Shown: in pieces, positions 1-5,654 of the stretch
Layout: the number at the start of each line of letters is the position of its first letter
Numbering within the stretch: the first letter of the stretch is position 1
Assembly (NCBI GenBank): GCA_002817055.1
Contig: MUCU01000067.1
Coordinates: 1-10,000, forward strand
Direction: 5' to 3'
Source of the DNA: SAR202 cluster bacterium Io17-Chloro-G7
GTDB taxonomy: Bacteria; Chloroflexota; Dehalococcoidia; UBA3495
DNA: 10,000 bases
Notes under the pieces: generated by a model
Seen by the model: only the letters and a program-made list of their open reading frames with translations
What the model was told of the DNA's origin: nothing
The model's database searches: none
Program-made: the position numbers and the translations under genes

Positions 1-1
1 C

Positions 2-79
2 TTGAAGCGGCTGGTTGGGTGGGACTGGATCAAGCAGGCTTTCGAGCAACTTCCCACAGCCTATTCACGAAGCTTTTAA
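2..79 (+). CDS. Possible C-terminal end of an upstream gene (partial)
   Basis: Frame 2 is open from the window edge to a TAA at 77-79 and reads LKRLVGWDWIKQAFEQLPTA followed by YSRSF. Aromatic and charged residues are mixed as in a genuine protein C-terminus, but I do not recognise the family. Frame 1 is also open from the edge, for 40 codons to a TAA at 121-123, and looks less protein-like. With only 25 codons visible, no function can be given. The sequence to the left of the window would settle which frame is real. Confidence 0.35.
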   Translation: MKRLVGWDWIKQAFEQLPTAYSRSF

Positions 80-270
80 GCAGAGTTGGTATTAGAGTGG
101 GGGTAAACTCGTATTCATTATAACCTCTAGCCTGATTGCCGTGGCCGTTCCTTCTCATATCCCGCCACGTGATGTCGCGTTGGATAACCGTTCTTTCTAT
201 ATAATCGGATTGAGATAGGGTATATCGCCGGATCCGATACCGGCGCCGATGTGTAGAGTGTTATAGTAAA

Positions 271-369
271 ATGACCAACAGCGAAGAGCGAAGCCGGTTC
301 GAGATTTGGGTGACCGGATCAAGGAGCGACGCATCTCCTTTTGATTACGTCATTTTCTTAATAGGTTAA
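271..369 (+). CDS. Doubtful 32-codon small ORF
   Basis: An ATG at 271 opens a 32-codon frame ending in TAA at 367-369. The product begins MTNSEERSRFEIWVTG and ends in a short hydrophobic stretch (DYVIFLIG). The residue mix is protein-like, but there is no convincing Shine-Dalgarno site before the ATG. The frame is also short enough to occur by chance in a 400-base gap. No family is recognised. It is listed because the region is otherwise empty. Confidence 0.15.
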   Translation: MTNSEERSRFEIWVTGSRSDASPFDYVIFLIG

Positions 370-432
370 TCAAAAATGGCCAGTTAAATTGTTCCGATTC
401 GGAGATTCCGGCGTCCCTTTCGTTCGACCGAC

Positions 433-438
433 TATAAT
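433..438 (+). promoter_or_regulatory. Candidate -10 box of the PAC2-family gene
   Basis: A perfect TATAAT lies about 85 bases before the ATG at 522. No TTGACA-like hexamer sits 16-18 bases upstream (that position is G+C-rich), so this is at best a weak or activator-dependent promoter. A TTGACC at 454-459 has no matching -10 at normal spacing. Confidence 0.25.
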
Positions 439-521
439 GCCCCAGTATCAACATTGACCTGATTTAACTTTTCAAAGCCGATTTAAGCTCGCCAGAGGAT
501 GGCGAACAGGAGACGAAATCC

Positions 522-1457
522 ATGGCCGACGAATTGACAAAATTTGATACAAAACCACCCGCCCAGTATCTGATCGCTGGCTGGCGGCGACAATGGTCCG
601 ACGGCGGCGGAATTTCCGGTGGACTACCCAGATACTTGATCGAGAAAACCGGGGCTCGAAAAATTGGCGAGTTGGGTTCCACGGTGTCCCAGCTTTGTTA
701 TCCCTTCCAGGTTGCGGGCACCCACGACACGTTTCGGCCTCTGGCTGCCTACGAGGATGGGCTGCCCACTCAACCGATGCACCGGGAAAACAATTTTTAC
801 GACGCTGGCAACGGACTGATTATATTCCGTGGTCAAGAGCCCTGGTTCCGCATAGACATTTTTGCCGAGGCTTTCTTCCAGGCCATCAAAGAACTGGGAA
901 TCAGCCAGACCGTGGCCGTTGAGGGAGTTAACGGGCCGGTGCCGCCGGAAATGGAGCGCCGAATTACTTGCGTTTACAGCAAAGCAGAATTGCGGGAAAA
1001 CCTGGATAAGTTCGGAATGCAGTTCTCCAGCTACGGCAGCGAAGGGCGAAGGGGCCCTACCATTGCCATGGCATTGGTTACCTTGGCCCACTTTGAATAT
1101 CCCGATATAGAATTGGTCCGGATCGGAGCAATGGCGCCCATGTTCCCTTTCCTGACATCCAACAACGAGCAGGTGGGAATTACAAGGGACCACCGGTCTT
1201 ATTACGACATTATGCGAAGAATCAAAGCTATGTATAACCTGGATATAGACCTCTCGGAATTGCAGGCGCTGGGTGAGGCTGAGTGCAAGGAATTGGGCGA
1301 ACGCTTGGAAAGAATTGCGTCGGCCAACCCCGATGCCAAACAACTCATCGATGGCGCAAGGACTGACTACAGCTACACTCCATTCGAGCAAACCGTCCAG
1401 CTTGACCCGTCACTGGACCAGACCCTCGAGGACATCCTGCGAAACATGCCTGAGTAA
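522..1457 (+). CDS. PAC2 family protein (proteasome assembly chaperone-like)
   Basis: The gene encodes 311 residues, the usual length for PAC2-family (COG2047-like) proteins. Features seen: an early glycine-tryptophan turn (AGW, 19-21), an N-FYD segment (91-94), the core strand GLIIFRGQEPW (98-108), a segment AVEGVNGPVPPEMERRITCV (132-151), a glycine-rich GSEGRRGPTIAM (172-183) and the strand-plus-loop IGAMAPMFPF (201-210). A charged C-terminal helical region follows. Family members resemble eukaryotic and archaeal proteasome-assembly chaperones, but their role in bacteria is mostly unknown and no catalytic residues can be assigned. There is no signal peptide or membrane segment, so it should be cytosolic. 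The ATG start is supported by AGGAG at 508-512. The next gene is co-oriented 160 bases downstream, with a hairpin between, so they may be separate transcripts. The family call rests on motif pattern, not on a search. Confidence 0.72.
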   Translation: MADELTKFDTKPPAQYLIAGWRRQWSDGGGISGGLPRYLIEKTGARKIGELGSTVSQLCYPFQVAGTHDTFRPLAAYEDGLPTQPMHRENNFYDAGNGLIIFRGQEPWFRIDIFAEAFFQAIKELGISQTVAVEGVNGPVPPEMERRITCVYSKAELRENLDKFGMQFSSYGSEGRRGPTIAMALVTLAHFEYPDIELVRIGAMAPMFPFLTSNNEQVGITRDHRSYYDIMRRIKAMYNLDIDLSELQALGEAECKELGERLERIASANPDAKQLIDGARTDYSYTPFEQTVQLDPSLDQTLEDILRNMPE

Positions 1458-1480
1458 CCAGGCAATTTTTTGCGTTGGTT
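1456..1480 (+). terminator. Hairpin overlapping the PAC2 stop codon, possible terminator
   Basis: AACCAGGCAA (1456-1465) pairs with TTGC and TTGGTT (1470-1480) around a TTTT loop, with one bulged G at 1474 and one G-U pair. The stem starts inside the TAA stop codon (1455-1457). The bases that follow are only moderately T-rich (GTTCTTCC), so it could be a weak intrinsic terminator or a 3'-end stabilising hairpin. Confidence 0.35.
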
Positions 1481-1617
1481 GTTCTTCCTGCTAAGAGTAA
1501 GTGCTCTTTAAGAGTAGCTGCGCCCCATCGTGAGTCTATTCTAAGCCCAGACCCCGTATATACCTTAGAATCCTAAAATACAATCCATTCCAACACTCTT
1601 GATACGGAACTCCAAAC

Positions 1618-3156
1618 GTGCGCATACTTCTCCTTGCATTGATACTCGTCGTTCCCGCATTGATGTTTAGCTGGCCCCACGCTCTAATTCGGGCCGACCA
1701 AGGAGACATTGACGTAACCAGCGTTAAAGCCACAAGCCTGTACCCTGTGGGGATCACCTTTTCCATCAGCGCCCAAAGCTCTGCCGAGATTGAAGAGGTG
1801 AGAGTATATTTTCGCAACACCGGCAGGGTCACCGCCGGCGCCTATCGGGAAGTTGAATTCCGGGCTGCCGATGCGGATTCCGCAGGCTCGCCGGAATCGA
1901 ACAGATCGATAAAAGGCGAAGCTACCCTTAGCACCGGGTTGGGCGGCGGCTATATTCCCCCTGGCACCGAGATCACTTACTCCTTTGAAATTCGAGATGA
2001 ATCCGGAGCAGTGTACCGCACTCCGGACCACGTGGCCCTATATACCAATACAGCTTTCGACTGGGAGTTTCTGACCGCTGGCCCCATAACCGTTCTTCAT
2101 TATGGCCAAGGTTCCGGGACGAGAGCACAATTGATACTTGATGCCGCTACCGAGGCCTTGGATCGAATGGCGCCGGTATTGGGATTCGACCCGACGGAAC
2201 CGGTGCGAATCGTCGCGTTTCAGGGCTTTCAGGATTTGTTCGATGCGCTGCCGTTGCGTATGAAAGCGCTACAATCGCGAGTCCGAACAGAGGGAATGGC
2301 CTTCGGCGACGAGCGGGTTGTGTTAATTGACGGGCTCAACCCCGACTACCGAGGCATCACCTCCCACGAGATCACCCATTTGGTGGTTGCGGAAGTAACC
2401 GGTCGGGCCAATAACCGGGTGCCCTCTTGGTTGAGCGAGGGCTTGGCCGAGTTCGGCAACGTCGACCCAACGTCGGAATACCGTACTGCCCTAGATCGCG
2501 GAATCCTCACAAACCACGTGCCGCCATTATCAGCGCTTGCCTTCTTCGGTGGAAGCGGCGAAGACATCATCCAAGCCTACGGCCAAGGGCTTTCCGTGGT
2601 GCGGTTCCTAGTAGACGGCTACGGCGAATCCAAGGTAGCGGAACTGATGAAGGAGTTCCGAAGTTCCCTGGATATTAACAGAGCATTGGAAGCTGTTTAC
2701 GGATTTGACCAATACGCCTTGGACACGGACTGGAGGATTTCAAACGGTCTTGAGCCTTTACCCAAACCCGAGGATAGGAAATCATTGAGAGCCTTGCTGC
2801 CAACAGTGACCCCATCGCCCACCCCGCCGCCAACGCAAACGCCGACTCCAATACCATCTCCTACACTATCGCCTGCACGGCAACCTGCGTTCACCCAATA
2901 TCCGGCGCTAACGCCCAGTCCAACCGTGACCAGCGCTGCCCCGAGTCCAACTTCATTGCCCCAACCCAGTCCTGAGGTAATAGTTGGGGACTCAGCCGTC
3001 GAATCTAGCGACGAGCCGGGCACCGGCCCAGCGTCTCCCGGATGCTCTAGTCCGGTTCATGGGACGGGTATGTTTAGTGGGGATCCTGCTCTATTGGCGA
3101 TCTTGACTTTGCCCTTGGCGATGCTGGCCACCAAGCGCCGTCCCCGTGATCAATAA
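1618..3156 (+). CDS. Secreted peptidase MA-like zinc metalloprotease with Pro/Thr linker and C-terminal anchor-like tail
   Basis: The 512-residue product starts with a signal peptide (hydrophobic 3-18). A probable beta-sandwich domain follows (about 32-145, with alternating strands such as ITFSIS and ITYSFEIRDESG), then a peptidase MA-like gluzincin domain (about 155-375). The zinc site is visible: HEITH at 250-254 and WLSEGLAEF at 271-279, where E274 is the likely third ligand and E251 the catalytic base. Residues 395-452 are a Pro/Thr/Ser linker. The tail has GCSS (475-478), a hydrophobic segment (489-504) and basic KRRPR (506-510). This predicts an exported enzyme held at the cell surface; the substrate is unknown. 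GTG at 1618 is the first in-frame start after a stop at 1600 and is needed for the signal peptide, though the Shine-Dalgarno site is weak (GGA at 1606-1608). A TACAAT at 1579-1584 could be a -10 box, but no good -35 is seen. Confidence 0.85.
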   Translation: MRILLLALILVVPALMFSWPHALIRADQGDIDVTSVKATSLYPVGITFSISAQSSAEIEEVRVYFRNTGRVTAGAYREVEFRAADADSAGSPESNRSIKGEATLSTGLGGGYIPPGTEITYSFEIRDESGAVYRTPDHVALYTNTAFDWEFLTAGPITVLHYGQGSGTRAQLILDAATEALDRMAPVLGFDPTEPVRIVAFQGFQDLFDALPLRMKALQSRVRTEGMAFGDERVVLIDGLNPDYRGITSHEITHLVVAEVTGRANNRVPSWLSEGLAEFGNVDPTSEYRTALDRGILTNHVPPLSALAFFGGSGEDIIQAYGQGLSVVRFLVDGYGESKVAELMKEFRSSLDINRALEAVYGFDQYALDTDWRISNGLEPLPKPEDRKSLRALLPTVTPSPTPPPTQTPTPIPSPTLSPARQPAFTQYPALTPSPTVTSAAPSPTSLPQPSPEVIVGDSAVESSDEPGTGPASPGCSSPVHGTGMFSGDPALLAILTLPLAMLATKRRPRDQ

Positions 3157-3177
3157 GCTGTCGCTAACAGCCTGAAC

Positions 3178-4182
3178 CTAATATACCGGAGTGCGCCAAC
3201 CGGCTCTCTTCGGGTCGACGCCGCGGACCACATCGCGGAAAAGTTCCCGGAGACGGGCTACTACCGGCCCTTGCTCGCCATCCCCAACTTTGTACCGGTC
3301 AACTGAGCCCACGGACTGCAACTCTACGGCGGTGCCGCAAATAAACACCTCGTCGGCCAGATAAAGCTCAGTGCGGTCCACATCCCGCTCAATCACCGGG
3401 ACATTCATTTCATTGGTCAGAAGGTCTTTCAACGCTTCTCTGGTGATGCTCTCCAGAATCCCCGCGCTCAATGGGGGCGTGATAGCCACACCGTCGCGGA
3501 TAAGGAATATGCAAGCATAAGCTGCTTCCGACACCTTGCCGTCGGGATTTAGTATTATGCCGAAATCATAGCCGTTGACCCGAGACTCGGTGGACACGTA
3601 GCGGCTGTTTTGATAATTGGTGATGGCCTTGGCCCTTGGCGGCATCACATTATCGGTTATGCGGCTCCAACTGCTGATGTTGCAATGTACTACTTTCGGC
3701 TCATCTAGGCCCGAGGCTGCCGAGCGGGTGGTTATCACAATCTCCCCAGGCCGTTCCAACACCGCCATGTAGCCGGGCACGCCGCCACCGAAGTAGGCTA
3801 GAGGCTGAAGGTAGGTGTCGCCCCGGCAGTCGTTGGCTTTCAAAAGCTGGATAAAGGCTTCAGTTAGCTCGTCCTTGGAGAATGGCGAGGTCATTCTCAT
3901 GATTTTCATCGACTGGAATAAGCGCTTCAGATGGGCGTCCAAGTGGAATATGTAAAGTTGCTGCTCTTGGGCGTTCCAGTAAGCTCTAACACCTTCAAAC
4001 ACAGCAGAGATAGCACTCCACGCCAGGTCTGAAATATGGACCGTCGCCTTCTCCCACTCCACCATCTCTCCGGAGCGCCACAGGAAATCCGGGTTTCCTC
4101 CGGAGCTAGCAGAGGCGGAGCTAGCAGAGGTTGACTTGCCGGTGATGGATTTGGGTTGGCGGTCCAATTTCTGCTCTGTCAT
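3178..4182 (-). CDS. ilvE: Branched-chain amino acid aminotransferase-like, class IV PLP enzyme
   Basis: This 334-residue fold-type IV aminotransferase would transfer amino groups between branched-chain amino acids and 2-oxoglutarate with PLP. Seen: FEGVRAY (62-68), catalytic lysine K185 in RAKAITNYQNS, GKVSEA (215-220), the PLP-phosphate motif ILESITREAL (242-251) and YLADEVFICGTAVEL (274-288), all in family order. Differences from textbook BCATs: the usual HYGxSVFEG is replaced by AWSAISAVFEG (54-64), and SEGxxxNxF reads SEAAYACIF (218-226). Substrate range may therefore differ, and the gene symbol is tentative. A Ser/Ala-rich extension of about 30 residues, partly made by a perfect 15-bp tandem repeat, precedes the fold. 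The ATG at 4182 has GGAGG at 4195-4199, 11 bases upstream. The gene is convergent with the protease and divergent from the nitroreductase. Confidence 0.85.
   Translation of the reverse strand: MTEQKLDRQPKSITGKSTSASSASASSGGNPDFLWRSGEMVEWEKATVHISDLAWSAISAVFEGVRAYWNAQEQQLYIFHLDAHLKRLFQSMKIMRMTSPFSKDELTEAFIQLLKANDCRGDTYLQPLAYFGGGVPGYMAVLERPGEIVITTRSAASGLDEPKVVHCNISSWSRITDNVMPPRAKAITNYQNSRYVSTESRVNGYDFGIILNPDGKVSEAAYACIFLIRDGVAITPPLSAGILESITREALKDLLTNEMNVPVIERDVDRTELYLADEVFICGTAVELQSVGSVDRYKVGDGEQGPVVARLRELFRDVVRGVDPKRAGWRTPVY
4101..4130. repeat. Perfect 15-bp tandem repeat (x2) inside the aminotransferase N-terminus
   Basis: CGGAGCTAGCAGAGG occurs at 4101-4115 and again at 4116-4130. As it is a multiple of three it stays in frame, encoding two copies of a five-residue Ser/Ala unit (TSASS, ASASS) in the flexible N-terminal extension. 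It looks like a recent in-frame slippage duplication and could vary in copy number between strains. Confidence 0.85.
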
Positions 4183-4207
4183 TGCTGCAAAAGACCTCCG
4201 TCACGTT

Positions 4208-4237
4208 TGTATAGATGGCCTTTCCCCGAAATTTCAC
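4208..4237 (-). promoter_or_regulatory. Candidate sigma70-type promoter for the aminotransferase
   Basis: Read on the minus strand, GTGAAA (4237-4232) is followed after 18 bases by TATACA (4213-4208). Transcription would start near 4201, leaving a very short leader that begins just before the GGAGG at 4199-4195. The match is moderate. Confidence 0.3.
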
Positions 4238-4267
4238 GGGATCAGTGCCTGACATGTGATTATACCG

Positions 4268-4285
4268 TACGCAGCCTACGCAGGC
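4268..4285. repeat. Short imperfect 9-bp tandem repeat in the divergent gap
   Basis: TACGCAGCC (4268-4276) is followed directly by TACGCAGGC (4277-4285), differing at one base. It lies between the divergent aminotransferase and nitroreductase promoters, where a paired operator half-site would be expected, but no regulator can be named. Confidence 0.3.
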
Positions 4286-4341
4286 CCTCCGGTCTGGAAC
4301 GCACAAACGAATGCTCCATTCAAGTCGAGGATAGCAGGTAA

Positions 4342-4370
4342 TTGACCGGGAGCTTGTACGGAATTAAACT
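4342..4370 (+). promoter_or_regulatory. Candidate sigma70-type promoter for the nitroreductase
   Basis: TTGACC (4342-4347) and TAAACT (4365-4370) are separated by exactly 17 bases. They match the consensus at 5 of 6 and 4 of 6 positions. Transcription would start near 4377, giving a leader of about 80 bases that begins just before a strong hairpin (4381-4398). Confidence 0.45.
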
Positions 4371-4380
4371 GCCAATGGCC

Positions 4381-4398
4381 GCTGGTTCACCAACCAGC
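4381..4398 (+). promoter_or_regulatory. Hairpin in the nitroreductase leader
   Basis: GCTGGTT (4381-4387) and AACCAGC (4392-4398) form a perfect 7-bp stem with a CACC loop, about 60 bases before the ATG and just after the predicted transcription start. It could be a 5'-end stabiliser or an operator (inverted repeat) next to the promoter. There is no U-run to make it an attenuator. Confidence 0.4.
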
Positions 4399-4457
4399 TT
4401 ACTTAACCCGGTCGGCCCAAACACGCTCATATCCAAGTTTCTTGCTAAGGAGCTGTC

Positions 4458-5075
4458 ATGACCACAGAATCTCGCTTGACCATGACCCTGGGTGAAACCA
4501 TGTTTACCCAAAGGGCCATACGGCGATTCAGGCCCGAACCCATTCCCGACGCTGACCTGGAAGATATCTTGCAAGCGGCAATCCGAGCGCCCAACGGAGG
4601 GAATACCCAACCATGGCATTTCCTGGTGATTAGGGACCCTGACCTACGCGCCAAGTTCGCCGAGCTTTACCGAGAGGCTTGGTGGGCCAAACGCCGCGAC
4701 GCCGGCATCATGGGTCCCGACGACATACCCCCTGGCAAGAACAGCATGAGGTCGGCCATGCGGCTGGCGGACCAAATTGGCCAAGCGCCGGTTATCGTGC
4801 TTCTGTGCGCCACCGCCCACGGGGCGGGTCCATTGGCATCCGTCATACCTTCCGCCCAAAACCTTCTATTGGCGGCAACCGCCTTTGGCATTGGCGGCAC
4901 TATCACTACGCTCCACGCCGACGTTGATGAACGCGTACATGAATTATTGGGGATTCCCGAGTCGGCCCAAGTCGTCTATTGCCTGCCGTTGGGCTACCCT
5001 CGGGGAACTTTCGGTCCCGTACAGCGCAAGCCGTTGTCCGAAGTTTGCTCCTACGATAAATGGGGCAGTTCTTAG
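4458..5075 (+). CDS. Nitroreductase family FMN-dependent oxidoreductase
   Basis: The 205-residue product has the normal length for the nitroreductase superfamily, usually FMN-binding homodimers that reduce nitro groups, quinones or related acceptors with NAD(P)H. Seen in order: RAIRRFRPEPIPDADLEDIL (20-39) with the phosphate-binding arginines, the flavin-binding segment APNGGNTQPWHFLVI (45-59), a middle region AQNLLLAATAFGIGGTITTL, and a C-terminal LGYPRGTFGPVQRKPLSEV with the usual late basic residues. It ends in the YDKWG tail seen in many environmental members. The physiological substrate cannot be told. ATG 4458 has AAGGAG at 4447-4452 (5-base spacing), so it is preferred over the internal ATGs at 4482 and 4500. 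The next co-oriented gene starts 38 bases after its stop, so the two may be cotranscribed. Confidence 0.9.
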   Translation: MTTESRLTMTLGETMFTQRAIRRFRPEPIPDADLEDILQAAIRAPNGGNTQPWHFLVIRDPDLRAKFAELYREAWWAKRRDAGIMGPDDIPPGKNSMRSAMRLADQIGQAPVIVLLCATAHGAGPLASVIPSAQNLLLAATAFGIGGTITTLHADVDERVHELLGIPESAQVVYCLPLGYPRGTFGPVQRKPLSEVCSYDKWGSS

Positions 5076-5112
5076 GGCCTCTGCGGGTTGGGTCTAGGAT
5101 TTTAGGTAGCAG

Positions 5113-5574
5113 GTGAAGAAGCGGATGCCGACCGAGCTTTCTGCGATGAAAACCAAGGACTTCCTAGAGACCCTGCCCGAGTTGGTCCGCGCCCAAGTGC
5201 CACCGGAACTCAGCGAGTTCAAAGTGCACCCCAGGGTAACCAGCCTGACCAAGTTTTACTACAGCCGGGCCACGGTCCATTACGAGATAGCGGTCCAAAA
5301 ACGTAACAAAACGGTGGAAGTCGGCCTGCATTTTGAGGGAGAGCCCGAGACCAACTTCCGCCACCTGGAGCTGCTGCAAAGCCTGTCCGGGGATATCCGT
5401 TGTGCTCTGGGCGGGGACGTTGCAATTGAAGAATGGGTCCGTGGCTGGACCCGGGCTTACCAGTTGATACCGTTGGAGCCTTTGACCGATGACTTTCTGG
5501 TTGAGGTGTCCTTCAAGGTGTCCGGGATGATCCGCGCATTGGAGCCTTTGCTACGTTCCGAGCCATTGCCTTAG
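5113..5574 (+). CDS. Hypothetical protein, unrecognised, possibly cotranscribed with the nitroreductase
   Basis: I do not recognise this 153-residue family. The protein is soluble, with no signal peptide or membrane helix. It has an alternating pattern: an amphipathic helix (about 16-27), strands around TKFYYSRATVHYEIAVQ (46-62) and KTVEVGLHFEG (66-76), a helix with RHLELLQSL (83-91), the segment EEWVRGWTRAYQLI (106-119) and a last helix KVSGMIRALEPLLRS (134-148). The layout loosely recalls small alpha/beta domains linked to nucleic-acid enzymes such as DUF4268-type proteins, but this is only an impression. The start is uncertain: GTG at 5113 gives the longest frame, whereas ATG at 5125 sits 8 bases after AGGTGA (5111-5116) and may be the real start. 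The ATG at 5146 has no Shine-Dalgarno site. A large palindrome follows the stop. Confidence 0.7.
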   Translation: MKKRMPTELSAMKTKDFLETLPELVRAQVPPELSEFKVHPRVTSLTKFYYSRATVHYEIAVQKRNKTVEVGLHFEGEPETNFRHLELLQSLSGDIRCALGGDVAIEEWVRGWTRAYQLIPLEPLTDDFLVEVSFKVSGMIRALEPLLRSEPLP

Positions 5575-5593
5575 CCTGCTCATTATAAACGTC

Positions 5594-5624
5594 GGGGGAA
5601 CCTTTCTTGCAAGAAAGGTCCCCC
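5594..5624. repeat. Long palindrome between convergent genes, dispersed-repeat-like, possible bidirectional terminator
   Basis: GGGGG (5594-5598), one bulged A, then ACCTTTCTTG (5600-5609) pair with CAAGAAAGGT (5610-5619) and CCCCC (5620-5624), a 15-bp stem with the loop drawn from its centre. It lies between two genes that end toward each other (stops at 5574 and 5655), where a shared terminator is expected, but neither side has a clean T-run. The sequence, with its trailing CTGAAACCCCTCGAAAGAAC, resembles palindromic intergenic elements I recall from unrelated bacteria, so it may be a dispersed repeat as well. Confidence 0.65.
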
Positions 5625-5654
5625 TGAAACCCCTCGAAAGAACTCTAGAATTAC

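Larger units (their letters stand above)
124..521. other. Long intergenic leader, no recognised gene
   Basis: About 400 bases separate the possible upstream gene end from the PAC2-family gene. The stretch is more AT-rich than its surroundings. It holds a GC-rich hairpin (226-245: CGCCGG, 8-nt loop, CCGGCG), TATAAT hexamers at 200-205 and 433-438, and a 32-codon ATG ORF at 271-369. I found no tRNA cloverleaf, known riboswitch core or terminator with a U-run. It most likely contains the promoter region of the PAC2 gene. Confidence 0.5.

Noticed and set aside
285..330. GGTTCGAGA, resembling a tRNA T-loop
   Set aside because: The flanking five-base arms do not pair (GCCGG against TTTGG), and no acceptor stem or anticodon arm can be built around it.
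624..1391. 255-codon open frame on the minus strand opposite the PAC2 gene
   Set aside because: It lies fully inside a gene with family motifs and a good Shine-Dalgarno site, and its translation shows no recognisable motif. It is a shadow of codon bias.
1493..1515. AAGAG/CTCTT small inverted repeat with a repeated AAGAGTA downstream
   Set aside because: A five-base stem with low G+C content is expected by chance in AT-rich intergenic sequence.
2809..2975. Repetitive CCA/ACN-rich DNA that could be taken for a microsatellite or repeat array
   Set aside because: It encodes the Pro/Thr/Ser linker of the secreted protease in frame, with varied codons; it is protein-level low complexity, not a DNA repeat array.
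3157..3171. GCTGT/ACAGC hairpin between the convergent protease and aminotransferase genes
   Set aside because: Only five base pairs and no T-run on either side; too weak to call a terminator, although the position would suit one.
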